Shown here piece by piece: positions 1-10,662 of a stretch of 64,000 bases of DNA; position 1 is the stretch's first letter, and the number at the start of each line of letters is the position of its first letter. Location: contig QXJR01000004.1 in NCBI GenBank assembly GCA_020975725.1, forward strand, positions 1-64,000, given 5' to 3'. Under the pieces are notes generated by a model. It was given only the letters and a program-made list of their open reading frames with translations, had not been told where the DNA came from and searched no databases. The translations under genes and the position numbers were made by a program. Origin of the DNA: Picocystis sp. L7 (Eukaryota > Chlorophyta > Picocystophyceae > Picocystales > Picocystaceae).

Positions 1-1240
1 GGCTTGCTAGCCTCAAGAAAGCTGCAGATCTATCCTGGCGTAAAATCGCATTCGTGGGCATGAGCCTGCGTACATACTTGGAAGCTGCATGGAAGGATGG
101 TCAGGCACCCTTCGATCCACGAGAGCTGATAGAAGCAGAAGACATTGATAAATACGACCCAAACGCTGTTGATTGTGACGACAGGATCACAAGGGGAACA
201 ACGCGCCGCTCTAACTTTGGCCTCTTTTGGGGGAAGCCGATTCTTGAACTTCAGGAACGATGATCTGTTGCTGTACAGTGCAAAAGTGATTCCCGGTAAC
301 GAAGGGAAGGTAATGGACATGATGAACCGGGTTTCAGGTCTTGGACCCCCGATTGCCATGGGTAGAGGGGAATGCCTGCACACCTCTGGCCACGCCTGCC
401 ATGACGAGTTGGAAGAGGTGCTGAGGCTAGTCAAGCCTCAACATTTCCTGCCTGTTCATGGGGAGACTGCGTTTTTGTATGCGCATGCAAACTTGGCGAG
501 AGAGTCGGCGAATGTGCAGCACACCAGCGTCATTCGTATGGCCAGATGCTGGGTGTAGCACCGCTCAGGAAGTGAAGGCAGTACTCGAGCTTGGGAAGTA
601 TGTCTATGCTAGGAGAGGTCAAGCTACACCGTTTTACAATGACGGTGAAAACGGCACTGGTACTTCTGAGGAACTGGCCGTCGAAGAACGCATGCGCGTG
701 GCTGTCGAAGGGTTGGTTGTCGTGAGTGTAGCAGTCACGAAGCCGAAGCCTTCTGGTTCATCCGAGTCCGAAGCGACGGTAAAGAGGACAGAACACGCTG
801 AAGGGCAGCATTCGCATCACCACCCGTGCCATGTGGACGGACGGAGGGCGCTTGATCGTGGAGATGCAGAAGTCTGCCGAGGCAGCCGTTCGTCGCATGC
901 CGCTGGACGTCACGTTGCTTCAGTTGGAGCGCACCGTAGCGGACATGGTGCGTCGCACCTGCCTCCAGTACTGCAAGAAACGTCCAGACGTGATCGTGAC
1001 GGCACATTACGCCACGCCGGACGAGGAGCAGGAGCACTTTCGGAGTGTGAGAACAGTTGGGCAAGAAGAAGACACCTGCAGACTACCGTCGCAATAGTTC
1101 CGGTTCTTCTCGTGGCGGCGGTTCAAGTCGGAGGGGTCGCCGTCCGTCCACTCCGAAGATTGACGGTGCGTTCGTTGATTTGGATTGGATGCGACGGTTG
1201 GTTGATGTGCCAAGTCGCACTTGTGTGTCGAGCTTCACAC
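1..1240 (+). pseudogene. RNJ: RNase J C-terminal fragment, frame-disrupted, cut by the window edge
   Basis: Translated pieces in three forward frames match, in order, the C-terminal half of plant/bacterial RNase J (metallo-beta-lactamase/beta-CASP exo- and endoribonuclease, plastid in plants). Seen are [26 protein letters not shown], the metal-binding stretch [24 protein letters not shown], then an IRITTR segment and ERTVADMVRR...KKRPDVI, followed by a Ser/Gly/Arg-rich tail near 1090-1150. About five single-base frame changes are needed: near 168, 537, 572, 770-805 and 1045. The 5' part lies outside the window. Either this is a decaying copy or the consensus is poor at a contig end. Family assignment is firm; the status as a pseudogene is not. 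Confidence 0.7.
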
Positions 1241-1679
1241 GACGGGTTGGGCTCGTTCATCCCATAATCCATGTTTCCTTTGGTGGTACATTGCAGCCCA
1301 CTGCCTTCCACCCTATCTCTATCCTTCTTCCTCTTCCTCTTCCTCTTCGTTCGCACACCATCGTCTGTGGCACGTGATGGATGCCGTTCCACTCCCCTTC
1401 CTTCCACTGCAAGGTTGGTTGGCTCAGCTGTACTTCGTTTCGCCCATCCCACCCAACCGCTCTGCTCGCTTGTCCCCTCCTTCCTTTCCGTACCTATCCC
1501 ACCCCGGGATTTCATTGGATACGTGCACCCCACGTCCAATCAATGCTTGGGATCTCGAGTCCGGTCCATTCCATGGGGAGTGTGGGGATCCATCCCCCTT
1601 TCCACCCATCGGGTCTGGAAAGGAAATGCTGGGATCGATCCGAAGGGATCCACAACCGTCACCGACGGTTCAGCTCGCC
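1241..1679. other. Intergenic/5' leader region upstream of the Nudix gene
   Basis: No gene seen. It holds a CTT/CCT-rich pyrimidine tract near 1318-1350 and GGATC-type palindromic words (about 1587-1652). An in-frame ATG at 1626 could extend the next gene by 18 residues. Confidence 0.4.
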
Positions 1680-2639
1680 ATGTCGCTTCCCACCGCACGA
1701 AACCTTCACGTGAAGACCGAAGAAATAGAAGGGTTCCGATGGGTGAGGCTCAAGAAGATCCAGTGGAAGGACGAGACGGACAGGAAAAGGATGTGGGAAG
1801 CCGCAGAAAGGACCACACGAACCGAAGGAACCGTGATAGACGCAGTCGCAGCCATCACCTACGTCACAGAGGATGGAGAGACGGACAACACGACGTGGAC
1901 CAAGAGGAAGAGAGAAGAGATGGAAACAAACGAAGGGAACGGGGAAAACGTGTCCACGAAACTTGAACTCGAACTCCCGTCTCCCAAGGAAAGTGCAGAC
2001 TTCGATCTCAACCAAGAATACCAGGAAGGGGAACAACCAACACCAGAAGTGCTGGAACCTGAAGTGCCTGAAAAAATCCCGCTGTCGAGAGGGAAAAATG
2101 CGAGTCGAATGGTCCTGGTGTCTCAATTTAGACCCGCTGTGGGAAAATACGTGCTCGAGATACCCGCAGGACTCGTGGACGAACGGGACATCCACGGAGG
2201 GGCACCGGCGGTGGCTCAAACCGAGACGGGGGATCAAGATGTTCCATCTCGTGAGCATTCGGCAGAAAAACTCGTCAACGAAGAGAAACTTGAACTAGCC
2301 TCTAAAAGAGCGGCGGAACGGGAGCTGTACGAAGAAACAGGGTTACATGGAACTGCCTACGCCGTTTCCCCGGTGGTGTACTCCGATCCGGGTTTGAGCA
2401 ATGCATCGGTCAGATTTGTTCGGATCGATGTGAACACTTGGGGAAAGCAACAGCACCATTCATCCGAGTTGGAAAGTGCCCGGATCAAGACACATTTCGT
2501 TTCCGTAGGTCAGCCCTTGCAAGATGCATTACGTATTGCGAAGGGAGGACAGATGGAGTTAGATGCCCGTCTCTATGCTTTCCTAGCAGGGATTGAAGAG
2601 GGTTTGAGGATCCAGGGGTCAACTCCTCTGGGCGATTGA
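1680..2639 (+). CDS. NUDT5-like Nudix hydrolase (ADP-sugar diphosphatase)
   Basis: Predicted 319 aa. It resembles NUDT5, which hydrolyses ADP-ribose and related ADP-sugars in cytosol or nucleus. The N-terminal GFRWVRLKKIQW...ERTTR region matches the family, as do VSQFRPAVGKYVLEIPAGL (about residues 146-164), RELYEETGL (the metal-binding half of the Nudix box) and SDPGLSNASVRFV. Two oddities: a charged insert of about 60 residues (about 78-140) before the first core strand, and about 35-40 extra residues between the AGL turn and the REL helix, which splits the Nudix box. The metal-binding Glu residues of the REL helix are kept. The start at 1680 is chosen because similarity begins right after it. 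No intron is seen. Confidence 0.82.
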   Translation: MSLPTARNLHVKTEEIEGFRWVRLKKIQWKDETDRKRMWEAAERTTRTEGTVIDAVAAITYVTEDGETDNTTWTKRKREEMETNEGNGENVSTKLELELPSPKESADFDLNQEYQEGEQPTPEVLEPEVPEKIPLSRGKNASRMVLVSQFRPAVGKYVLEIPAGLVDERDIHGGAPAVAQTETGDQDVPSREHSAEKLVNEEKLELASKRAAERELYEETGLHGTAYAVSPVVYSDPGLSNASVRFVRIDVNTWGKQQHHSSELESARIKTHFVSVGQPLQDALRIAKGGQMELDARLYAFLAGIEEGLRIQGSTPLGD

Positions 2640-2921
2640 AGTATCGAGTGTGGATTAAGCAGTGTAGAACGTCTGCCAGTGCGATGGATACAGGTATACT
2701 CGCTCCATGCTTGGTTGTGCAAGGTTCGACTGCTTGCAGCACGCATAAGGTTGTCATTGAATTGTTTGTTTGATGCAAAGAAATAAACAAGAGGGATCTA
2801 ATTTGATAGCAATCGAGCCGGCAAAGCATAAAAATCATTTCAATCCTACAGTGCGATGCACAGATGCCTGCCAAATCACCTGATTCTCCTATCCTGTCAG
2901 CAGCAACCCCACGAAAACACT
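2640..2921. other. Short convergent intergenic region
   Basis: 282 bp between two converging stop codons (Nudix gene and thioredoxin gene). It holds presumed 3' UTRs and no coding signal. Confidence 0.5.
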
Positions 2922-3738
2922 TCAGAGCTCTGCAGCTGCCGTAAGTGACTTCTCAACCAGATCTTTGCAAGCGTTGAGAGTGAGGAGGCCCTCCTTGCGC
3001 GATCCGGACACTTCTTGGCCGTCCTTGAACATGATCAGACATGGCAGACCGAACACTCTGTACTTATCCCGTACTTCCGTCTTGTCAGTACAGTTGAACT
3101 TGACTACTTTGAGTTTGTCTCCATACTCCTGGTAAAAACATAGTGTCAGTCATGGCCGATTCAGCACCGATTTCGACGACGAAGTGCGGTTGAAAATCGA
3201 AGGTCTCACCTCACTAATCTGCGTGACGATCGGACCGATCAGCTTGCAGGGTCCGCACCACGTTGCCCTGCACACGCGCGTCGCAAAGCGAGGAAGGTCA
3301 GCAGGAATCCAGTCACGACAGCGTGAATACGTTGGCCTCCTGGCCGGTCCTTCTTCGCATGAAAAGATGGACAGAAGGTTCACCGACAAGCGTGCACGTT
3401 GAGAAGGTTCCTTTCCGTAGCACGCGGTGGGCGACACGCGGACGTCGTGCCAGTCGTCGCGTTCCCACGAGATTGCACGCAGCACGGCAGGATCTCTCTA
3501 CCTATCGAACAAGTCGATTCATCGCTCGAAGCGGATGCGTCACTCACCAGAAATCTACGAGTACAGGCTTGTTCGCCTGCATCACCTCCTCGTCCCAGGT
3601 ATCGTCGGTGACTTCGACGAGCGCACCGGCTCGCACCGCCACGTTGGAGCAGCGTCGGACCCCATTTCGACGGGATCTACCGATTGCATGGCTTCTGGAT
3701 CTCGTTGGCGCGGCCAAGCGCATCGCAGCGTGCGCCAT
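2922..3738 (-). CDS. TRX-x: Plastid thioredoxin, x-like (three exons)
   Basis: Exons on the minus strand are 3738-3548, 3267-3210 and 3128-2922, with GT-AG introns of 280 and 81 bp, giving 151 aa. The N-terminus (MAHAAMRLAAPTRSRSHAIG) is basic and Ser/Ala-rich like a transit peptide. The thioredoxin fold follows with the active site ATWCGPCKLIGP (about residue 65). The later FGLPCLIMFKDGQEV and SGSRKEG segments match plastid thioredoxin x better than m or f. Thioredoxin x is known to reduce 2-Cys peroxiredoxins. The position after the cis-proline is Cys rather than the usual Thr or His. Reading phase is kept across both junctions. Plastid location is inferred from the N-terminus only. Confidence 0.87.
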
Positions 3739-4291
3739 GGGAGCTGGCACGATCGAAGCCGGCAGCTGGGCGCACGGTCCACGTCCTTCCTCTCTCTGCT
3801 CCTGGGTCCACTTCACCCAGGGTCTGGGCAGAAGGCTATCCGGGACCCTAGATGGGAGGATCAGATGGACCGAGGGCTGGACGTCCCCTTGTAGAAGGAA
3901 ACAAGCCCCTGGATCGATCTCGGCTGGTGCTGGGTTCAACCGCGGGGAATCGGATCCTGTGCTGTACGGTCCCCTGTGCTTCGTGTTGCACACATCTCCC
4001 GGATAGGGGAAGGATCCAACGATACACCACGAGGTGTGCAGGGACAGGGCACGCAAACCACACACCAACATCCACTAGTTGTCTCCATGCACCCAGCAAT
4101 CACGTAAGTTTGCACGCATCAGACAACGAAAGGGCGCGGGAACAGGAGAAATGGCCTGCACGAGACCTCTGCAATCATCGATTCACATCTGCCACTCACC
4201 ATGCGCCATTGGACCCAGGCGATTGCCGTTTCTGAGATGCCGAAGCCATGGGGAATTTTTATTACCTCTGATGTTTTCTGGGCGATGAAGG
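3739..4291. promoter_or_regulatory. Upstream region of thioredoxin / 3' flank of V-ATPase B
   Basis: 553 bp without a supported gene. Near 3906-3960 it carries palindromic words (GGATCGATC, GGGTTCAACC, GGATCC) of the kind that recur before many genes here, suggesting the thioredoxin promoter. Confidence 0.35.
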
Positions 4292-5930
4292 TTACTTTCG
4301 CTCGTAAAACTCATCCAGAGTCTTGATGGAGATCCGTCGAAGCAGTTCCCTAGGAAAGAGGCGCAGCAGGGACCAAGCGAGGTCCAAACTTGCAAAAATA
4401 TCTCGCACCTCATATGCCCCCTGCTGAATGAACTTTTGCTCAAACTTGCCCAGGAACTCCAAGTAAAGGAGGTCTTCTGGCGACAGTGCTTCCTCTCCGA
4501 CCACCGCCTTCATTGCCAGCACATCCTTGGCAATTGCATAGCAAGCATACAGCTGATTCGATACCTCACTGTGATCCTTCCGCGTCATACCTTCACCAAT
4601 GGCACTCTTCATCAATCTGGATAAGGATGGCAAAACATTGATGGGGGGAAATATCTGTCTATTGTGAAGCTGGCGATCGATGTAAATCTGACCTTCAGTG
4701 ATGTAGCCTGTCAAATCAGGAATGGGATGCGTAATATCGTCATTGGGCATGGACAAAATTGGCAGCTGGGTGATCGATCCTTTCCTCCCCTTGATGCGGC
4801 CTGCGCGCTCGTAGATTGTGGCGAGATCCGTGTACATATATCCAGGATAACCCCTACGACCAGGAACCTCCTCTCGTGCAGCAGACACTTCACGCAATGC
4901 ATCCGCGTAGGACGACATGTCCGTCAAAATGACAAGCACATGCTTTCCACACTCGTACGCCAAGTACTCAGCAGTCGTAAGCGCAATGCGAGGGGTGATG
5001 ATCCTCTCAATAGTTGGGTCGTTGGCAAGATTTAGGAACAAAGCCACCCTTTCCATGGATCCATTCTGCTCAAAGTCTCTCTTGAAGAACGATGCTGTCT
5101 CCATGTTAACACCCATTGCAGCGAACACAATGGCAAATTCCTGTCCTCCTTCTTGCTTCTTGACCAGTCCTGCTTGCCTGCATATTTGGGCTGCAATTTC
5201 ACTGTGGGGTAGACCGGCCGCCGAAAAGAGGGGAATTTTCTGTCCTCTCGCGATGGAGTTCATCACGTCGATGGTTGATATACCCGTCTGGATCATCTCT
5301 TCTGGATAGGTGCGTTCGGAGGGATTGATCGATGCGCCCTGAATGTCCAGGTACTTTTCAGCCAATACTGGCGGCCCTCCATCGATGGGTTTACCGGACC
5401 CATTGAACACTCTACCCAGCATGTCTTCGGAGACAGGTGTCTTCATCACATCTCCTGTGAACTTGCAGTTGGTCTTGATGTTGTCGATTCCCGAGGTACC
5501 TTCGAAAACTTGGATCACTGCCTTTACTCCGTCCACCTCCAGAACTTGCCCTCTCCTTTTGCTTCCGTCTCCGATCGTCAGATCGACGATCTCGTTGAAC
5601 TTGGCGTTCTTCACGTTCTCGAGCACGACCAGGGGTCCAGCCACGGCGGACACGGTCCGATATTCTTCGTCGTTCGGTGCGTATCGGGAGGGACGACGTT
5701 CGACGATCGCATCATCCGCATTGGAATCGCTTCTCGGTCAGTCGTGGCACTCGCTCGCGCGGATCTCGTTTGGTCGTGGACCTTTCCCTTCCGTCGGCCA
5801 ACCCTACGGCTCTGGTTCGCTCATTCACCCGGCACGCACCCATGCGAGGCTTGATCACGTTTTTCTTGGCATCTCCACCGTCCAGCACGAGCGCATCCAG
5901 TCCGTTCGTCACGCTCGTTGCATCCGTCAT
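4292..5930 (-). CDS. VHA-B: Vacuolar H+-ATPase subunit B
   Basis: Two exons, 5930-5840 and 5664-4292, separated by a 175-bp GT-AG intron, give 487 aa, the usual length. The junction makes [17 protein letters not shown], the canonical family N-terminus; without the intron no ATG precedes this block. Subunit B is the regulatory nucleotide-binding subunit of the V1 head that drives vacuolar and endomembrane proton pumping. Highly conserved blocks are visible: [75 protein letters not shown] and [18 protein letters not shown]. It is divergent with the RAB5IF-like gene. Confidence 0.96.
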
Positions 5931-6334
5931 GGCGAGAGCGCGTAGTGCGCGTGTGTGTCGCCTTCCCTCTCGCGACCCCTCCCGATCCCACACCAGCCCC
6001 CCTTCCCCTTCCAAAGACCGCAAAGACCGTCGGTCCACGAAGGATCCCGTGCGGGATCGGGAGGGGAAGGGGGGGGCTCGGGGACCGCGGTCCCCGGGGG
6101 GAGTGTCTGGGGTTTAGGGTTGGGAAGGGGGGGTCCTCCCAGTGGTGGAGAGAGAGACACAGGACGGTGTCTTCCCAAACCGCGTGCATCCATCGCGTCC
6201 ACATCCACCGCGTCGAGGTCCGAACGCCACCACGAGGGACCCAAAGGTCGCGTCCGAAGCGTCCTCGCGGAAGGGAAGACACGCTGGGATCGAAAGGAGA
6301 AGGAAGGAACGGTAGATCCAAGGATACGTCGGGG
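5931..6334. promoter_or_regulatory. Divergent promoter between V-ATPase B and the RAB5IF-like gene
   Basis: 404 bp, very GC-rich. It contains a perfect 16-bp palindrome GGGGACCGCGGTCCCC at 6080-6095 and a telo-box-like TTTAGGGTT at 6113-6121. Telo-boxes are known promoter elements in plants; use here is inference. Confidence 0.45.
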
Positions 6335-6952
6335 ATGGCGGGATCCAAAAGCCTCACGAGGAAGCTGATGGACAAGGAAGACAACTGGTCGCTGGTAAGT
6401 GCAGAGATCCGGAACCAGAAACGGAGACGCTCGGAAGGAACGCGAGAATCCTGTCGGACGGCCGCTGACCGCATTCACCATCGCAGGCGGAGTTGCAAGA
6501 AGTCATCCATTGGATCCGTCAAGCCCTGGCACTGGTGTTGGGATTCGTGTGGGGTGTCATTCCCTTGACAGGATTAGCCTCGTTCGTAGGGTGAGCGCTT
6601 CCGTCCGGTGTGGATATCCACACGAACGCGTTTCTGATCCCTGTTCAATGCGCTGACACATCTGCACGCGGAAAGGTATATGGTGCTGAGCAGCGCAACG
6701 ATCATGGCCTTGTACGGGAACTACTTGAACATAGACGAAGAAGAGTATGGAGGCCACATCGGTCTGCTCGGGGAAGGCTTGGCACCGTCCTTTTTCCTAT
6801 TCTTGGTAAGTGCCTTGTCGGTTGCAAGGACCATCCCTCCCGCGTGCTCCTGTTCTGGAACGAGCGAAGGGATCCCTGGCTGACCTCGTACCGATCGGGT
6901 CGTACCGTCGCAGCTCACATGGACATTGACGTACACTGCAATTCACTTTTGA
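6335..6952 (+). CDS. RAB5IF: RAB5IF/EMC6-like small membrane protein (four exons)
   Basis: Exons 6335-6394, 6487-6590, 6676-6805 and 6914-6952 (introns 92, 85 and 108 bp, all GT-AG) give 110 aa. The family (RAB5IF/C20orf24, related to EMC6) comprises small ER-membrane proteins linked to multipass membrane-protein assembly. Seen are a hydrophobic segment LALVLGFVWGVIPLTGLASF, a second around YMVLSSATIMALYGNYL, the family signature NIDEEEYGG, and a final hydrophobic segment FFLFLLTW...YTAIHF that ends the protein as in animal homologues. The last exon encodes only 12 residues; its match to the family C-terminus supports the splice choice. Confidence 0.8.
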
Positions 6953-7190
6953 ACGTGCCACATCGTGGTGTTGGACCTTCCAGCGTCCGCATGGATGCTC
7001 TCCTCGTCGCGCCATGACCAGGGCCAGTTCGGGCCAAGGTCGCCTCACGCCTCCCCCTTCTCTCCCCCCGGAATCCCTTGGGAAACGAACCGAATCGAAC
7101 CGGGCGTGAATCCCCCGGTTGAAAGGAAGATCCCAGCTGGGGACAAACGTGGGTCGGTGGACGAACCCATCCTCGACGCGCGAAGACGGC
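6953..7190. promoter_or_regulatory. Short upstream region of the TGD2-like gene
   Basis: 238 bp between two tandem genes. It contains a run of CGAACCGAATCGAACC (about 7085-7100), one of the recurrent promoter words of this window. Confidence 0.35.
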
Positions 7191-8438
7191 ATGGAGGCTC
7201 GCACGGCGCTTCCCAGGAGAATGGCCGTGCGTCGGACCGTCCTGCGGAGGCATACAAGGCAGGCGAGGCGCACGTGGACCATCGTCTCGGCCGCAGGCGG
7301 GGACGAGAAAGGATCGGGGAAGCAGGAAACGCGAGCGCGAGGTTGGCGTCGCTTGTGGGCCGGATTCGCCAGACCTCTCCAAGACTTTGGTATAGGCGTC
7401 AAAAGCACGAAAGAAGGTGGAACGGGTCTGTTTGTGGTCGCTGGAGTAGGTGAGTTCGACGATCCTCGAAGTTGCGTCGGCTTGTGCCACAGGGGCGATG
7501 TCGTGGCACCTCCGCCTCCGGTCGACAAGCCGCTTACGAACAACACCGGAGAGGATCCTGCTGACCTTGGATGATCCCATGCGTTCGCTTTCGCCCGCTG
7601 ATGCGCAGGGGTGACGATACTGCTCTTCAGCTGGATGAAAGCGTTCTCCATAGCGAACCGAACGAAAAGCTATCAGGCCATCTTCGACTTTCCTCTGGCC
7701 TGTGGGATTGCAACCGGTACGCCGGTGCGGGTGAGAGGGGTGAACATTGGGAGCGTTCTCAGCGTTCAGCCGAGTCTAGAAAAAGTCAGCGTTTTGGTAG
7801 AAATCAAAGACGATGAAATAGTCATCCCTCGCAATTCGCTGATCGAAGCGAATCAATCGGGGCTCATTGCAGAGACATTGATAGATATCACCCCGCAGGT
7901 CCCTATCCCTGATCCACAGTACGGGCCACTCAGCGACAACTGCGATCGGGAAGGGATGATTGTGTGCCACCGTGGAAGAATCGGTGGTGAGACTGGGGTG
8001 AGCATGGACGAGCTTGTGGGCATTGCTACCAAGTTGGCCAAACAAATGGACCAGCAGGGCTTGGACAAGGTATTTGATGCAGCAGAGTCGTTCAGCAAGG
8101 CGATGGAGGATGCCCAGCCACTCCTAGATGAAGCAATTGCAGTTGCAAAGGAGGTCACACCCATGCTAAGCAAGATCAACGAGGGAGACATGCTGAAGTC
8201 GATGGAGTCTCTCACCGCCACTGCATCAGAGACGGCCAAAGACATCAAAAAGCTTAATGCTGCAGTGCTCACCGATGAAAACGTAGAACTCATGAGACAG
8301 TCCGTGTCGACACTAACAGAGACCTTGAGACATATCGAGGGCATCAGCGGGGACGTGAGTAAAATCACAGGGGACTCCAGCACACAGCAGCATTTGAAGC
8401 AGATCATCCAGTCACTAAGCAGACTCGTAGAGACATGA
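7191..8438 (+). CDS. TGD2: TGD2-like MCE-domain lipid transport protein of the plastid envelope
   Basis: Exons 7191-7449 and 7609-8438 (159-bp intron) give 362 aa. TGD2 is the substrate-binding MCE/MlaD subunit of the TGD1-2-3 ABC importer that moves ER-derived lipid across the plastid inner envelope. The basic N-terminus (MEARTALPRRMAVRRTVLRR) looks like a transit peptide. One transmembrane segment, GTGLFVVAGVGVTILLFSW, spans the splice site. The MCE core follows (FPLACGIATGTPVRVRGVNI, IPRNSLIEANQSGLIAETLI), then VSMDELVGI and a long helical C-terminus ending near QSLSRLVET. All match plant TGD2 in order. The stop lies 44 bp from the stop of the opposing eL13 gene. Confidence 0.93.
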
Positions 8439-8482
8439 GAGCAGATCCCAGAATTCGTGTAACTCACATTACAGAAGTTCTC

Positions 8483-9368
8483 CTAACCCAGCTTAGCCTT
8501 CTCCTTGGCTTCCTTCTCCTCTTCTTCTGCGCGCTTCTTGCGAACGCCAGCCAGACGTGCATTCATGCGTTCCAAGCGGAGCTTTGCATAGGCCCTTGTG
8601 GCCTTGGCTTCATCATCCAGGGACACGTATTCCACGTCATGAGTGGATCCTTTGATGGGCATCACTTCACCGGACATCTGCACTACATTCTTGAGCTCCT
8701 CCCCAGTGGAGTCTCCTTTCTTGGGCTTGGAGCTTCGGCGAGGGAAGATGACCAGCTTGGACTTGTACTCCATGAGACGGTCCACGTTCAACTTGAGGGA
8801 CTCTTCTGACTTGTTGGTGCGCCTGTGATCCACAGCAATTCCAATGGTGGGAGCGAGCTTCGCAGAGATCCCAGCAGCCTGCGATCAAAATTCGGCCGGG
8901 AAACGGACCCAAACACTCCGTCAGCATGGTCCATCCGTAGCCGGGAAGGAGCGTCCGGCATTCGGCTCGGAAACCGCCGTAGAGCAGCCAGGCATACGCG
9001 ACACGCTTCTCCATTGTCTTTCGCGCACCTTCAGTTCGTCCAGCGTGAACCCACGGCCCAGCTTCGTCTTCATGTTGTATCGGATCGTGCTTCCATGGAC
9101 GATCGGGCGCAGCAATCCCTTCACTGGACGAGGGGAGATCGCTTTCGCCTTGGCCGCACGAGCTGCTCAGTTGCAAGGTCGACAGGCACTCCGAGGGTCA
9201 GCGACGGCTCTGCGCGCTTCCGGTTTCGTGGCCGCACCACGACCGGCCCATCGACGTACCATCTCTTCTACGCTTCTTGCGTGCGGGCTGGTTGAACCAA
9301 GTCTTCACTCGGCTCTGCCAGTCCTTGTGGCAATGCACATTCGGGATGATGTTGTTGTGTCTCGGCAT
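8483..9368 (-). CDS. RPL13: 60S ribosomal protein eL13
   Basis: Three exons on the minus strand, 9368-9260, 9162-9029 and 8878-8483 (introns 97 and 150 bp), give 212 aa, the family's length. Conserved stretches: [78 protein letters not shown] and SGEVMPIKG. It is a structural protein of the cytosolic large ribosomal subunit. It is divergent with uS9, so two ribosomal protein genes share one upstream region. Confidence 0.95.
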
Positions 9369-10017
9369 CTCGAGCCTGTCCTCCGTTCCATTTCCATCGA
9401 TGCAGTGGCCACCACCGTCGGTTTTCGCACCAAACCCTCCACGGTCAGCCTCCTGGTTCCGTCTCTCGCCGCAGGTCTCGTCCGTCCCCTTTCTCGTGCG
9501 TTTCCACGTCCTTCTCTTCCCTCCGGCATCGAACGCGTCCCTTCCTGGTCCCGTTCGCACGTGGCGAAGGCGCACCTCCCAAGCGCGAATACGCGCGACG
9601 TCCAATCGAGAGAGAGGCGGCGGTGGAACCCTGCTCCACTCCCGATCCCCATCGATCCCATCACCCGCAGAGGAAACCGCCGCTCCCGACCCGTCCCCGT
9701 CCTCGGCGGGGATGGAAACCTCGGGCTCGACCCCCCTCCCACCCGCCGCCACCCTTGCGAATATTCGCACTCCCCTTGCGAATGTATTCGGGCCTCTCCC
9801 TCTCGAGGGGGAGGTCGCAACTGGCGATCACTTGGCTTCGGCGGCGGCTGCAGAGCTCGTCCCAACTCGTGCTTCCTTTCGGACCGAAAGCACGATGGAG
9901 GTGCGTCGAACGCGCAGATGCGTGGCAAGAAGACAGAGGAAGAAATGAAAGAGCAAGAGAACCGCGGATTGGAAGAGGCTGACGAAAGAAACCTGCGGAA
10001 CGCCGACGGATGGGACG
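9369..10017. promoter_or_regulatory. Shared divergent promoter of eL13 and uS9
   Basis: 649 bp between the start codons of two cytosolic ribosomal protein genes. It is CG-rich with few stops, so long accidental open frames run on both strands. Near 9763-9785 is the repeated word TTGCGAATATTCG / TTGCGAATGTATTCG, a candidate shared control site. Confidence 0.5.
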
Positions 10018-10662
10018 ATGCTCGGAAAACGAACGCTGCGTCACGACGATGCAAACGTGCGGAATGGGATCGAACAGTCGGTGCAGTGCTTCGGGAAGAA
10101 GAAAACGTCGGTGGCTGTGGCCCATTGTAAGCGAGGACGCGGCTTGCTGAAGTTGAATGGTGAGTAGCGACGGGAAAACCCTGTCCCAAAGTGTTCTCGC
10201 TCGAGAGCGCTCCCAGCCACCAAGCAGCATGCAACGGCATGCGATCGCACGGATCTCGGAAAAAAACGGAGAGTACGCCATCGATGGTGCGGTGAAATGG
10301 TGCTGACACTCGACGCCGACGTGCGCAGGATCCCCGCTGGAGCTGATCCAACCCGAAATGCTCAGGTTCAAAGCCTTCGAGCCGGTGATGCTGCTGGGCA
10401 AGGAGCGCTTCTCCAATCTCGACATTCGTGTGCGCGTGAAGGGAGGAGGTCACGTATCTCAAGTCTATGCTATCCGTCAGGCGATTGCAAAGGCCATCGT
10501 TGCCTTTACCAGAAGTTTGTCGACGAGCAGACCAAGCAAGAAATCAAGGACGTCCTGCTCGCGTACGACAGGACCCTCTTAGTTGCAGATCCACGCCGCT
10601 GCGAACCGAAGAAGTTCGGTGGTCGGGGTGCACGTGCACGCTTCCAGAAGTCTTACCGTTAG
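10018..10662 (+). CDS. RPS16: 40S ribosomal protein uS9 (RPS16), one frame change
   Basis: Exon 1 is 10018-10159 and exon 2 starts at 10329 after a 169-bp GT-AG intron. Family blocks are [80 protein letters not shown] and the canonical C-terminus [10 protein letters not shown]. At the T-run 10505-10507 the frame changes: VAF must be followed by YQKFVDEQ, so one T appears to be missing. For a single-copy essential gene a homopolymer consensus error is the likely cause. About 158 aa if read through. The N-terminal 18 residues are not conserved, so the start is less sure. Confidence 0.88.

Noticed and set aside
5665-5839. V-ATPase B starting at an internal GTG
   Set aside because: The 175-bp intron joins a proper ATG exon and restores the conserved MEYRTVS N-terminus.
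8844-10462. Long overlapping open frames (385-428 codons) on both strands between eL13 and uS9
   Set aside because: They cover a GC-rich divergent promoter and the exons of the two ribosomal genes in wrong frames; composition explains the lack of stops.
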